Shown here piece after piece: positions 42,154-50,766 of a stretch of DNA of 64,000 nucleotides (the stretch's first letter is position 1; each line of letters starts with the position of its first letter). Location of the stretch: positions 48,163 through 112,162 of the forward strand of contig DASUTB010000074.1 in assembly GCA_036374835.1 (NCBI GenBank), given 5' to 3'. The notes below the pieces were generated by a model, which did no database searches, was not told the DNA's origin, and was given only the letters and a program-made list of their open reading frames with translations. The DNA comes from DASUTB01 sp036374835. GTDB taxonomy: Bacteria > Actinomycetota > Actinomycetes > Jiangellales > Jiangellaceae. A program made the translations under genes and the position numbers.

Positions 42154-42951
42154 ATGGCGATCGTCGAGGTGCGTGACGCCGGCGACGCGCGGCTTCGCGA
42201 CTATGTCTCGCTGCGGGACGCGCAGTTGCGGCAGGCCGTCGAGGCCGAGCATGGTCTGTTTATCGCCGAGGGCGAGAAGGTCGTTCGGCGCGCGGCCGCG
42301 GCCGGATACGCCGTCCGCTCGTTCCTGCTCGCGCCCCGCTGGCTGGACGGCCTACGCGATGTGATCGACCGGTCGAAGGACGCGCCGTGCTATGTAGCGC
42401 CGGACGACCTCGTCGAGCAGGTGACCGGATTTCACGTTCACCGTGGCGCCCTGGCAGCGATGGAGCGATGCCCGCTGCCGCCGGTGGCCGACGTGCTGGC
42501 CGGAGCGAGCCGCGTCGTCGTCCTCGAGGATCTCGTCGACCACACCAACGTGGGGGCGATCTTCCGGTCGGCCGCGGCCTTCGGGATCGGTGCCATCCTG
42601 CTGAGCCCGAGATGCGCCGACCCGCTCTACCGCCGGGCCGTCAAGACGTCCATGGGTGCGGTGTTCGCGGTGCCCTACACGCGGGTCGAATCCTGGTACG
42701 ACGCGATGGAGGTGCTGCGTTCGTCCGGTTTCCAGGTTCTGGCGCTGACCCCTGCACCCGACGCAGTTCCGCTGCCGCGGATAGAGCGCTCGGACAAGAT
42801 CGCACTCGTGCTGGGCGGTGAGGGCCATGGCCTGTCCCAACGCTGGATGCGCTCGGCCGATACCCGCGTTGTCATCCCGATTGAACCCGGCGTGGACTCG
42901 CTGAACGTCAACGCCGCTGCCGCAATCGCATGTTTCCTGCTGACTGGCTGA
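42154..42951 (+). CDS. SpoU/TrmH-family RNA 2'-O-methyltransferase
   Basis: SAM-dependent ribose methylase of the SPOUT class, 265 aa. N-terminal substrate-binding domain (HGLFIAEGEKVVRRAAAAG) and trefoil-knot C-terminal domain with motif 1 LVDHTNVGAIFRSAAAFG, motif 2 ALVLGGEGHGLS and motif 3 VVIPIEPGVDSLNVNAAAAI. TsnR-like members modify 23S rRNA; the site here is unknown. ATG 42154 after GAGGAAAGGGG. Confidence 0.92.
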   Translation: MAIVEVRDAGDARLRDYVSLRDAQLRQAVEAEHGLFIAEGEKVVRRAAAAGYAVRSFLLAPRWLDGLRDVIDRSKDAPCYVAPDDLVEQVTGFHVHRGALAAMERCPLPPVADVLAGASRVVVLEDLVDHTNVGAIFRSAAAFGIGAILLSPRCADPLYRRAVKTSMGAVFAVPYTRVESWYDAMEVLRSSGFQVLALTPAPDAVPLPRIERSDKIALVLGGEGHGLSQRWMRSADTRVVIPIEPGVDSLNVNAAAAIACFLLTG

Positions 42952-43002
42952 ATCAGCGCTCGTTTGGCCGCGTAAGATCGGGTGTGACGGAAGGAGTCAG
43001 CG

Positions 43003-43794
43003 ATGCAGACGGTGTGGAAGGGATCCATCTCGTTCGGTCTCGTGTCGATTCCTGTCCGGCTGGTATCGGCCACCGAGGAGAAGGACGTTCGGTTCCGGCA
43101 GGTGCATGTATCGGACGGCGGGCGTATCCGGTACAAGCGGGTCTGTGAAGCCGACGGCGAAGAGGTGGCCTACGCCGACATCGCCAAGGGCTATGAGCTT
43201 CCCGGTGGCGACATGGTCGTGCTGACCGATGAGGATCTCGAGAACCTGCCCGTCTCATCGAGCCGGGTCGTCGACGTGATGGCGTTCGTCCCGTTCGACC
43301 AGGTCGACCCGACGGGGCTGTCGCGGGCGTATTACATCGAGCCGAGTAACGACGCCAAGCCTTACGTGTTGCTGCGCGACGCGCTGAACAAGGCCGACCG
43401 GGTCGCCTTGGTGAAGATCTCATTGCGGAACCGGGAGCGGCTGGCCGTCATCCGCTCGCGGGACAACGTGCTGGTGCTGCAAACCATGCTGTGGCCCGAC
43501 GAGATCCGCAAGCCCGAGTTCGGCTTCCTCGACGACGAGCCGACGGTGCGCAAGCAGGAAGTCCAGATGGCCGAGTCGTTCATCGAGGCGATGGCCGCGG
43601 ACTTCGAACCGGAGGAGTACGTCGACGAGTACCGCGAGGCGCTGCTCGAGCGCGTGCAGGCCAAGGTGGACGGCGCGCAGATCACCAAGGCGCCCGAGGC
43701 CGAGCCCGAGGAGGGCAAGGTCGTCGACCTCATGGAGGCGCTGCGCCAGAGCGTCGAGGCGGCCAAGAAGGAACGCGCCAAGAAGTCCGCCTAA
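43003..43794 (+). CDS. ku: Bacterial Ku, non-homologous end joining protein
   Basis: DNA-end-binding homodimer for non-homologous end joining. MQTVWKGSISFGLVSIPVRL is the classic start, then RVCEADGEEV, the PVSSSRVVDVMAF region, YYIEPSNDAKPYVLLRDAL, and a C-terminal lysine tail (KKERAKKSA) that in mycobacteria recruits ligase D. 263 aa; no ligD lies in the window. SD GGAAGGAG precedes ATG. A 250-bp inverted repeat follows. Confidence 0.95.
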   Translation: MQTVWKGSISFGLVSIPVRLVSATEEKDVRFRQVHVSDGGRIRYKRVCEADGEEVAYADIAKGYELPGGDMVVLTDEDLENLPVSSSRVVDVMAFVPFDQVDPTGLSRAYYIEPSNDAKPYVLLRDALNKADRVALVKISLRNRERLAVIRSRDNVLVLQTMLWPDEIRKPEFGFLDDEPTVRKQEVQMAESFIEAMAADFEPEEYVDEYREALLERVQAKVDGAQITKAPEAEPEEGKVVDLMEALRQSVEAAKKERAKKSA

Positions 43795-43796
43795 CG

Positions 43797-43862
43797 GAAT
43801 GATCACGTAAACGACCCTGCACCCCCCTTAACGACTCGTCAACGGGACGTGAACCGTTACGT
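43797..43862 (+). repeat. 66-bp 3'-end repeat, subfamily A copy 2 (left arm)
   Basis: Begins GAATGATCACGTAAACG directly after the ku stop and ends AACCGTTACGT. Homologous in inverted orientation to 43981–44046, so the two flank a 118-base core (43863–43980) in which I see no gene or further structure. Confidence 0.8.
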
Positions 43863-43980
43863 TCTTGCATTGAGGCCGGCGTTCTTCCCTGTCGTCAGCC
43901 GAGCATGGATGCCGGCGGCGAAACGCACGCCAGTCCGTCGGGATGTCAGGGACAGCACACAGGACGATGTGGTCGATGAA

Positions 43981-44046
43981 AGGTAACGGTTCGCGTCCCG
44001 TTGAAGAGGCGCTAACGATGCCGAAGCGGCGTTTACGTGGTCATTC
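43981..44046 (-). repeat. 66-bp 3'-end repeat, subfamily A copy 3 (right arm)
   Basis: On the reverse strand it begins GAATGACCACGTAAACGCC, and its TGA is the stop codon of the Nudix-NYN gene. The first 25 bases are identical to the coaBC copy (25321–25345). Confidence 0.8.
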
Positions 44047-44910
44047 AGTGGCGCGGCGGAGCGTGCCAGGGCCGACGACCGCCCCGCCGACCGCGTTCAC
44101 CCGGCGGCGCAGCTCGCGATCGGCCGTCACCGCCACGACGTGATCGTTCGGCCGTGCCGTGACGGCCTCGGCCACGACCTGCTCGATCATCGCGTCGCCG
44201 TCCCGCAGCGCAGATCGGACGTCGATGCCCGGAATGGACCGCACTCCGCGTGCGGCACCTTCCACGACAAGACGAACGTCCGGCCACCACAAGACGCCCG
44301 GCAGTTCGACGATCTCGGCGAGAAGACCGGTCGTCGCCAGCACGGCGAGTTTGTCGCGGAGCCGCTCGGTTGCACCGAAGCGGTCCTGCCACCAGCCGTC
44401 CGGTCGGGAGCCGACCACGTTCGCCGCGTCGACCACGAGGACGAGGCGCCGCCCGGCCTGTGCCCGCAGCGACGGCCATGCTGCCGCGAACGCCGGGTGT
44501 AGTTCGAGGTCGGCGACGTCGTTCTGCGCGACCCAGCGCAACTCGGCCGACTCCCAGCTGACCGGACGCGCGTCCAGCGGCTCACTGACATGGCCGACCA
44601 CCGTCGTGTAGGACCACGTGCCGTGATCCTCGATCCAGGAGTGCGCCAGCCGAACGTCGTCAGCGACGATGCCGGCTTCTTCGGAGGCTTCGCGAAGTGC
44701 CGCTTCGTGAGCCGCCTCCTCCGACGTGCGCGCCCCACCCGGCAAGGCCCAGGTGCCACCCTCATGGCTGCGCTCGGCGCGATGTTGGACGAGTACCTCG
44801 CCCTTCGCGGTGACGAGAAGCAGCCCGGCGGCGCCGTTGCGGCCCCAATGCCGCCGGCCGCAGGCGCAGTCGACGAAGCCGTCGCCGTCCATTCGTGGCA
44901 CGATTGTCAC
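44041..44910 (-). CDS. Nudix hydrolase fused to a NYN/PIN-like domain
   Basis: Two-domain protein, 289 aa. A short Cys pair (CACGRRHWG) opens the Nudix domain, whose box is complete at about 58–80 (GGARTSEEAAHEA then REASEEAG). From about residue 155 a second domain has RLVLVVDAANVVGSRPDGWW, VRLVVEGAARGV and VVAVTADRELRRRV, the acidic pattern of NYN/PIN-type nucleases. Substrate unknown; the pair suggests nucleotide or RNA quality control. The final Glu and stop (GAA TGA) come from the repeat. Start could be GTG 44910 or ATG 44892. Confidence 0.82.
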   Translation of the reverse strand: MTIVPRMDGDGFVDCACGRRHWGRNGAAGLLLVTAKGEVLVQHRAERSHEGGTWALPGGARTSEEAAHEAALREASEEAGIVADDVRLAHSWIEDHGTWSYTTVVGHVSEPLDARPVSWESAELRWVAQNDVADLELHPAFAAAWPSLRAQAGRRLVLVVDAANVVGSRPDGWWQDRFGATERLRDKLAVLATTGLLAEIVELPGVLWWPDVRLVVEGAARGVRSIPGIDVRSALRDGDAMIEQVVAEAVTARPNDHVVAVTADRELRRRVNAVGGAVVGPGTLRRATE

Positions 44911-44952
44911 AATTCGAGGGTCTCACGCCACGTGTACGGTCGGTCGGGCCGC

Positions 44953-44958
44953 TAGTCT
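44953..44958 (+). promoter_or_regulatory. -10 box TAGTCT for leaderless nitroreductase gene
   Basis: TAGTCT followed by CGGCGG and ATG at 44965. Confidence 0.5.
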
Positions 44959-44964
44959 CGGCGG

Positions 44965-45603
44965 ATGGAATTCACCGACGTCGTACGCCGCCGTCGCATG
45001 GTGCGCAACTTCAGTGCCGAGCCGGTGCCGCCCGACGTGATCGATCGGGTACTCGAGAACGCGTTGCATGCCCCGTCCGCCGGGTTCAGCCAGGGTTGGG
45101 CGTTTCTGCGGCTCGACACACCGGACACGGTGGCCGAGTTCTGGGCCGCGACCACGCCGCCGGGCGCCGGCGCGGACACGTGGTCCGAGGGCATGCGCCG
45201 CGCACCCGTCATCATCGTCGCGATGTCGTCGAAAGCGGCGTACCTCGAGCGGTACGCCGAACCGGACAAGGGCTGGACGGACAAGGACGAGGCCCGCTGG
45301 CCGGCGCCGTACTGGGACATCGATACCGGTATGGCCAGTTTGCTGATGCTGTTGACGGTGGTGGACGAAGGCCTCGGTGCGTGCTTCTTCGGCATTCCGC
45401 CCGAGCAGATCGGCACGTTCCGCAGTGAGTTCGGCGTCCCGGACGAGTACGCGCCGATCGGCGCCATCGCCATCGGCTACCGGGCTCCGGACAAGCGCTC
45501 ACCCTCGTTGACGCGGGGGCGGCGCAGCATTGCCGAGGTGGTCCATCACGGCCGGTGGAAGGGGCGTCCCCCAGCCGAGACCGGGGCGGAATCGCGCCGC
45601 TGA
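44965..45603 (+). CDS. Nitroreductase-family FMN protein
   Basis: FMN-dependent oxidoreductase, 212 aa. N-terminal FTDVVRRRRMVRNFSAEPVPPDV and ALHAPSAGFSQGW provide the FMN phosphate-binding Arg and Ser residues; the middle has the DIDTGMASLLMLLTVVDEGLGACFFGIP helix typical of the family. Substrate unknown. The leaderless promoter box suggests separate transcription from the divergent Nudix gene. Confidence 0.88.
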   Translation: MEFTDVVRRRRMVRNFSAEPVPPDVIDRVLENALHAPSAGFSQGWAFLRLDTPDTVAEFWAATTPPGAGADTWSEGMRRAPVIIVAMSSKAAYLERYAEPDKGWTDKDEARWPAPYWDIDTGMASLLMLLTVVDEGLGACFFGIPPEQIGTFRSEFGVPDEYAPIGAIAIGYRAPDKRSPSLTRGRRSIAEVVHHGRWKGRPPAETGAESRR

Positions 45604-45646
45604 TGAGGCACTACGTAGTGTCAGTCCGGGCTCGTATGCTGTGCCG

Positions 45647-45934
45647 GTGAACCTCGAGTTCTACGGCGAGATCTGGTACTGGAGGGGCCCGGCGCCTTTC
45701 CATTTCATCACCGTGCCCGACGAGGAGAGTGCGGCGCTGGAAGCGACGTCCGCCCTGGTGAGTTACGGCTGGGGCATGATCCCGGTGCAGGCGCAGATCG
45801 GTGCGACGACGTGGACGACCTCGCTGTTTCCGAAAGATGATCGGTACGTCGTCCCGATCAAAGACGCGATCCGCAAAGCCGAGAGTCTCGAACTGGGCGA
45901 CGTCGTCACGATCCACCTCTCGGTCGACGTCTGA
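45647..45934 (+). CDS. DUF1905 protein
   Basis: Small protein (95 aa) of the DUF1905 family: EFYGEIWYWRGPAPFHFITVP, the GWGMIPVQAQIGATTWTTSLFPKD core and a basic PIKDAIRKAESLELGDVV segment ending in beta strands. Predicted small beta-barrel; function not known. GTG start 6 bases after TATGCT, with no SD. Confidence 0.85.
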   Translation: MNLEFYGEIWYWRGPAPFHFITVPDEESAALEATSALVSYGWGMIPVQAQIGATTWTTSLFPKDDRYVVPIKDAIRKAESLELGDVVTIHLSVDV

Positions 45935-45949
45935 TCTTGTCGGTGGACG

Positions 45950-46849
45950 TCAAGTGCGGACTGCGCCGGCCGTCTCGCGGGAGCCGAGCACCTTCTCGTT
46001 CCAGTTCTCCGCGGTCTGTGCGATCCAATAGACGGCGAAGAACCCGATCTCGTAGGCCTCGAGAGCGAAGACGGTGTGATCGCCGAAGATCCGGGTCGTC
46101 GGTATGAGCGCCACACCTAGGATCATCAGCGCGGCCACGCCGGCGTAGATCCGGAACCACACCATGTCGCGCTCGCTGTAGTGCTCGACCACCTGGGCGA
46201 TGACCGCGCCGATCAGGAACGCGAACATGAGGACCGCCGCGTAACCGTGCGCCTCGGTGTAGAACTCATCCCAGTTCTCGATCAGCCACCAGCCGAGGAG
46301 CAAGACGGCGGCGGTGGCGGCCAGCGAGATCCGCGTGCCGAGCCGGCCGGTTACGAGCGGGGCACGTACGCTGCGGTTCACGACCATCGCCACCATGGCC
46401 GCTACGAGCAGCCCGGCACCGCCGGCGATCAGCAACGCGTAGACGTTGTTGTCGATGTTGCGCACGACCGAGCCGGCGAGCGACCCGTCGTCCGTCACCG
46501 GAAGCGGGCGCGGCTCCACCGACCAGCAGTCTCCGACGTCGGTGGTTGGCGCGACGGCGACGAGCGGCGCGAACATGCCGGCGAAGTTCAACAAGACGTC
46601 TTCCCAGTTGCTCCGTCCTTTGTAGACGATCAGCGCCATTCCCACGGCGATCATGGTGCCGACGAAGACGGCGCGGACCGGTGTGTAGTAGTAGGCGCTG
46701 ATCGAGGTCTGCCAGCAGTCGACGTTGCTGCGTTCGATGAGGATCGAGGCCGCGAGGAGCACGACCGCGCCGATCATTCCGATCCGCAGATAGCGGTAGG
46801 TCTTGATGGCGTCCCGTGATGTCAGCGGTTCCGGTATTCGCGCAGTCAT
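45950..46849 (-). CDS. Multi-pass membrane protein of unknown function
   Basis: A 299-aa integral membrane protein with about seven hydrophobic segments, including GMIGAVVLLAASILI, AVFVGTMIAVGMALIVY and LLIAGGAGLLVAAMVAMVV. A cysteine-containing extracytoplasmic stretch (SNVDCWQTSISAYYYTPVRA) is notable. Start ATG 46849 (MTARIPEPLTSRDAIKTY) after GGGAGG is preferred to a longer form. I recognise no family and assign no function. Divergent from the Fic gene. Confidence 0.7.
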   Translation of the reverse strand: MTARIPEPLTSRDAIKTYRYLRIGMIGAVVLLAASILIERSNVDCWQTSISAYYYTPVRAVFVGTMIAVGMALIVYKGRSNWEDVLLNFAGMFAPLVAVAPTTDVGDCWSVEPRPLPVTDDGSLAGSVVRNIDNNVYALLIAGGAGLLVAAMVAMVVNRSVRAPLVTGRLGTRISLAATAAVLLLGWWLIENWDEFYTEAHGYAAVLMFAFLIGAVIAQVVEHYSERDMVWFRIYAGVAALMILGVALIPTTRIFGDHTVFALEAYEIGFFAVYWIAQTAENWNEKVLGSRETAGAVRT

Positions 46850-47019
46850 CGCTTCCAACCTCCCGCGGCCGGCCGATCCGTCTGCCGACGAAATGAACAC
46901 CGAGCGGTGATCCGAATCGTGACGATATCCGTCCTACGGCCGGCCGGGAAGGGTGATCGACGGCGATCGCCGCCGCGCAGGCGTGAAAAGTCCGGCGGCG
47001 GTCGCTGACGATGATCCGT

Positions 47020-47093
47020 ATCCGTAACTTTGCGCAGCTGTTAGTTACGGTTAGAGTCAGAAACATAAGTTGCTTTAGCCACAAGTTACGGAT
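47020..47093. promoter_or_regulatory. Triple AAGTTACGG operator-like repeats upstream of fic
   Basis: AAGTTACGGAT occurs at 47083–47093 and as an exact inverted copy at 47020–47030, with a shorter AGTTACGG at 47043–47050. The first and middle copies form CCGTAACT/AGTTACGG with a 13-base spacer. The last copy lies 10 bases before the fic ATG, suited to repression. Confidence 0.5.
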
Positions 47094-47103
47094 GTGAGCA
47101 AAT

Positions 47104-48423
47104 ATGAACCGACCGGGCGAAGCGAGGAGTATCCCGACCGGTACCGCTGCGGACGACGAAGAGCCCAGACTCAGTCTGGAACGGGGCCACAGCAGGCTGG
47201 AGTGGCCGGCGACCGAGCACCGTGAAGTGTTCTGGCACACCAATCCGGAACAGCGCGCTCCGGACGGCAGGCGTCCGAGCCCGGAGGATCGGATGCTCAC
47301 GACCGCCGTGGTCGAGGTGCCTGCACGCATCGCCGAGACGCCGGTGGAGCTCGCAGCGGACCTGGCGGAGCAGTGCCGTCACGTCGAAGCCGAGATCACC
47401 AGGCTCGATGCACAGCACGGCGCTCACCTCCTCGGCCTGTCGTCGTTCCTGATTCGCTCGGAGACCGTTGCGTCATCGCGCATCGAGCACGTCTACGCCG
47501 ACCTCGACGACGTTGCGCGGGCCTCGATCGCCGAGGCCGCATCGAGTGCCGCCGTGACGACCGCGGCCGCTGCCGAAGCGATGTCGCGGCTCATCCATGA
47601 CCAGGAACCCGGACAGCCGTTCCGCGAGGCGGCACTGCTGAACGCGCACCGAGCACTTCTGGCGCGCGACCGCTTCGAGGGCGGTTATGCCGGGCGTTAC
47701 CGCGATGTGCAGAACTGGATCGGCGGCAGCGAGTTCAGCCCGCGCGACGCCGTTCACGTTCCGGCTCCAACGAGCGAGATCGAGCCGTTGATGGCCGATC
47801 TCATCCGCTTCGTGAACCGCGACGACATGCCGCCCCTGGCCCAGGCGGCACTCGCACACGGCCAGTTCGAGGCGATCCACCCGTTCACCGACGGCAACGG
47901 ACGGATCGGTCGTGGCTTGATCGCTCTCACCCTGCGCCGGCGGGCGGTGGCGCGGCAGGTCATCATTCCGGTGGCCGCGGCCATGCTGGCCGACGTCGAC
48001 ACGTACTTCGATGCACTCATCGCCTATCGCCGCGGCGACGCGGGTGCCTTGATCTCCTACGTGGTTCGCACCGCCGAGACCGCCACCGCCGAGGCAGCCC
48101 TTTCCGCCCAGCGACTTCTGGAGATGCCGAGGATGTGGCGTGATCTTGTCCGACCCCGTGCCAACTCCTCAGCGGCCGCTCTGCTGGACCGGCTTGTCGC
48201 CGCGCCGGTGCTCAATGCCCAGCTCGCGCAGCAGTTGACCGGAGCGTCCGCACCGCGCACCTATGAAGCCATCGAGCGGCTGGCCGAAGCGGACGTGCTG
48301 CGGGAGATCACCGGGAGCGCGCGCAACCGGGTCTGGGTGGCCGGCGACGTACTCACCGAGATCGCCGACCTCGATGAGCGCATCGGTCGGCGTATGGTGC
48401 CGTCAAAGCGTTGGCGGAGCTGA
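47104..48423 (+). CDS. Fic-family protein with C-terminal winged helix
   Basis: Predicted nucleotidyl (AMP)-transferase, 439 aa. The active site HPFTDGNGRIGR is complete (about residues 259–270). An N-terminal inhibitory motif of type (S/T)xxxE is seen as SSRIEH at about 124–129, which places it in the self-inhibited class. Residues about 360–430 (RLVAAPVLNAQLAQQLTGASAPRTYEAIERL and NRVWVAGDVL) form a winged-helix DNA-binding domain. Together with the repeats before the gene this suggests autoregulation. No adjacent antitoxin gene; target unknown. Confidence 0.9.
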   Translation: MNRPGEARSIPTGTAADDEEPRLSLERGHSRLEWPATEHREVFWHTNPEQRAPDGRRPSPEDRMLTTAVVEVPARIAETPVELAADLAEQCRHVEAEITRLDAQHGAHLLGLSSFLIRSETVASSRIEHVYADLDDVARASIAEAASSAAVTTAAAAEAMSRLIHDQEPGQPFREAALLNAHRALLARDRFEGGYAGRYRDVQNWIGGSEFSPRDAVHVPAPTSEIEPLMADLIRFVNRDDMPPLAQAALAHGQFEAIHPFTDGNGRIGRGLIALTLRRRAVARQVIIPVAAAMLADVDTYFDALIAYRRGDAGALISYVVRTAETATAEAALSAQRLLEMPRMWRDLVRPRANSSAAALLDRLVAAPVLNAQLAQQLTGASAPRTYEAIERLAEADVLREITGSARNRVWVAGDVLTEIADLDERIGRRMVPSKRWRS

Positions 48424-48425
48424 GC

Positions 48426-49055
48426 GTGGCCGCGTCGTTGGAGCACGTCCTCGGCAGGATCGAGAGCGGTAGCTTCCCGCCGGCGGACGGGAAGGTGACC
48501 GTCGTGCCGGAGCCGTCGCCGGGCACGTCGGCCGTCGTAGCGTTCACCGGTCACGCCGTCATCGCCGCCGACGTGGACGAATCCTGGGTCCGTGATCGAG
48601 TGCCCGAGGACGACCTGGGCGCGCCGCTGAGTCCGCCGTTCCTGGCTGCGTTGGGGACTCACCTGGGCAGGGATGTGGGCTGCATCGACATGGTCACGCT
48701 CGCGACCCATCTGGACGGAGCCCCGGCGGTGCCGCTGGCCCCGGTGGCCGGCTCCACCCACCCACGCGTGCGGCGGGCGACGCGGTACCGAAGCGAGGTC
48801 ACGGTGTGGACCACGCCGGGCGCGGTGCTCGTGCTCGGCCGCGGGCTTGCCGGACGGTGGGAGGCCGCCATCGAGGTCGACCCGCCCGCCCGAGGACGCG
48901 GGCTGGGCCGCGCCCTGGCCACAGCCGCTCGTCATCTCATCCCGGTCGATCAGAAAGTGTGGGCGCAGATCTCGCCGGGGAACGCCGCCAGCGTCCGCGC
49001 GTTCCTCCACGCCGGGTTCACGCCGGTCGGCTCGGAGGCACTCCTGGTCAAGTGA
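48426..49055 (+). CDS. GNAT-family N-acetyltransferase
   Basis: About 209 aa, with the GNAT fold in the C-terminal half: AAIEVDPPARGRGLGRALATAARHL is the acetyl-CoA loop and NAASVRAFLHAGFTPVGSEALL the last motif. The N-terminal half has no match I can name. GTG 48426 directly follows the fic stop; TTG 48411 would overlap it. Substrate unknown. Confidence 0.8.
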   Translation: MAASLEHVLGRIESGSFPPADGKVTVVPEPSPGTSAVVAFTGHAVIAADVDESWVRDRVPEDDLGAPLSPPFLAALGTHLGRDVGCIDMVTLATHLDGAPAVPLAPVAGSTHPRVRRATRYRSEVTVWTTPGAVLVLGRGLAGRWEAAIEVDPPARGRGLGRALATAARHLIPVDQKVWAQISPGNAASVRAFLHAGFTPVGSEALLVK

Positions 49056-49071
49056 GCCTGTGGGGTGGGCG

Positions 49072-49917
49072 TCAGGTCGGAGCGTTGGCCGTCAGCCAGC
49101 GGGTGAGGAGGGGGACGACATGGCGTGCCTGCATGGCGACCATGTGGTCGGCGTCCGGGATCAGCTCCACCGTCCACCCGCGCTTGGTCAGCTCGTCCCG
49201 GTGCTCCTCGAGAGCGTCGGCGATCGCGACATAGGCGTTGTCCCATTTCGGGCCGTAGGCGATGTTGTCGTTCGCGCCGGCGAACGCCAGCCGCGGAATG
49301 TCGAGCCGATCCAGCGCAGCTCGCTCGTCGAACCCCTGGACGGACTCGTAGAGGGTGACGTACTGCCGCGTCTGTTCAGGGGTCTGCGTCACCTCAGCCG
49401 CGTCCCAGTCGCCCGGCGAGACGTCGGCGGTGGCGGTACCGGCCCGGTTGGCCATTGCCATGCGGTGCGCGGTACGGGTGACGGCGAGCATCGCACTGTA
49501 CGGACCGCCGAGTGGAGGAAAGCCACCCATGGCCAGGGCGGTGAGCCGGTCGGTACGCGTCGCGAGCTGAAGGCCGGCCAGCCCGAGCCAGGAGTAGCCG
49601 TAGTAGGCGAAGCGGTCCGCGCCCGCGGCATCCGCGATGGACAGCAGATCGCCGGCGACACTGGAGGCGTTCAACGTGTGCGACTTGGGGTACTCGGCGA
49701 GGTGTCCTTCATAGTCGGCGGCGATGACGCGGAAGCCGGCGGCGGCGATGTTCGTGGCGACGGTGACCCCGAGATCCGGATCGGCACCCCAGGCACGCAT
49801 CTGCTCGGCGATGTCGCCGGTCACCGGCGTCGTGCTGACCGGCGACATCACGGCCGGCCCGGCACCGAAGACGGCTACGTCGAGAGCCGCACCGTCGTGA
49901 AGTCGCGCAGTCGCCAT
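49072..49917 (-). CDS. Alpha/beta hydrolase
   Basis: Alpha/beta-fold hydrolase, 281 aa. The nucleophile elbow is atypical: YYGYSWLGLAGLQLA (GYSWLG), and the final His is in PDADHMVAMQARHV. An aspartate is available in FAGANDNIAYG. ATG 49917 follows GGGAGGAAGT. Divergent from a TetR regulator 64 bases away, which probably controls it; substrate unknown. Confidence 0.85.
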   Translation of the reverse strand: MATARLHDGAALDVAVFGAGPAVMSPVSTTPVTGDIAEQMRAWGADPDLGVTVATNIAAAGFRVIAADYEGHLAEYPKSHTLNASSVAGDLLSIADAAGADRFAYYGYSWLGLAGLQLATRTDRLTALAMGGFPPLGGPYSAMLAVTRTAHRMAMANRAGTATADVSPGDWDAAEVTQTPEQTRQYVTLYESVQGFDERAALDRLDIPRLAFAGANDNIAYGPKWDNAYVAIADALEEHRDELTKRGWTVELIPDADHMVAMQARHVVPLLTRWLTANAPT

Positions 49918-49944
49918 ACTTCCTCCCGAGCAAAACACTAGACA

Positions 49945-49971
49945 CCGTAAGAGTTGGTAATACTCTACACT
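49945..49971. promoter_or_regulatory. Divergent operator/promoter between hydrolase and TetR genes
   Basis: AGAGT (49950–49954) and ACTCT (49962–49966) form a short dyad, and CACCGTAAG / CACTGTAAGG is repeated on either side. TACACT (49966–49971) may be the -10 box of the regulator gene, so binding here would shut both genes. Confidence 0.4.
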
Positions 49972-49980
49972 GTAAGGACT

Positions 49981-50733
49981 ATGGCGCAAGATGTGAAAGC
50001 GCACGTCCGTCGGCTCTGGCGGCACCGCGGCACGACGCTGCCGACGCCGCGCCGGGGCCCGCGGCAACAGCTCGACCTGGACGAGATCCTCGATGCGGCG
50101 ATCGCCATCGCCGACAGCGACGGGTTGTCCGCAGTGTCGACCCGTGCGGTCGCGGCCAGGTTCGGCAAGACCGCCATGGCGCTCTACCCCTACGTCGGGG
50201 ACAAGGCGAACCTGCTCGCCCTCATGCAGGATCATGCGTCAGCCATGCCTGCGTGGGACGACCCGTCGACGAGCCTTGCCGACGCACTCGAGACGTGGGC
50301 ATTCGCGCTGTTCGAGCTGTATCTCGCGCATTCTTGGTTGACCGAGCGAATGTGGTCCGAGGCGACGCAGGGCCCGAACGAGCAGGACTGGCTCGAGCGG
50401 CTGCTCGAGATCCTTCATGAGTGGGACGTTCGGTCCAGCGCGCGTTCCTCGGCGGTCACGATGCTGTACGCGACAGTTCGCGCGACGGCCCAGACCGCAG
50501 CCGCGTATCGCCGGATCGACCAGCGCGGAGCGACCGCGTGGCTCGACCTCGCGGCAGCGACCCGACAGCAGATTCCCGACCTGGGCGAGCGATACCCCCT
50601 CTCGACCGGACTCGAATCACCGGCTTCGGACTGGCGCGAAAGCCCACGCGCCGCTCTGAGCGGTGCCGTCCGGCTCCTCGCCGGTGCACTCGAGCACGGT
50701 GGCGGTGCTAGCGATCAGCGGCACTATGGGTGA
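49981..50733 (+). CDS. TetR-family transcriptional regulator
   Basis: Repressor with an N-terminal TetR HTH: LDEILDAAIAIADSDGLSAVSTRAVAARFGKTAMALYPYV (residues about 30–70), followed by a ligand-binding helical domain. 250 aa. A basic arm (RRLWRHRGTTLPTPRRGPRQQ) precedes the HTH. Divergent arrangement suggests control of the hydrolase. ATG 49981. Confidence 0.9.
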   Translation: MAQDVKAHVRRLWRHRGTTLPTPRRGPRQQLDLDEILDAAIAIADSDGLSAVSTRAVAARFGKTAMALYPYVGDKANLLALMQDHASAMPAWDDPSTSLADALETWAFALFELYLAHSWLTERMWSEATQGPNEQDWLERLLEILHEWDVRSSARSSAVTMLYATVRATAQTAAAYRRIDQRGATAWLDLAAATRQQIPDLGERYPLSTGLESPASDWRESPRAALSGAVRLLAGALEHGGGASDQRHYG

Positions 50734-50740
50734 AAACACT

Positions 50741-50766
50741 TCTACCATCTGATCTACCATTACACC
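50741..50766 (+). promoter_or_regulatory. vapBC operator and leaderless promoter
   Basis: TCTACCAT is directly repeated with a 12-base period (50741–50748, 50753–50760). The second copy contains TACCAT, 6 bases before the ATG of the antitoxin, so repressor binding would cover the -10 box. Confidence 0.5.
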
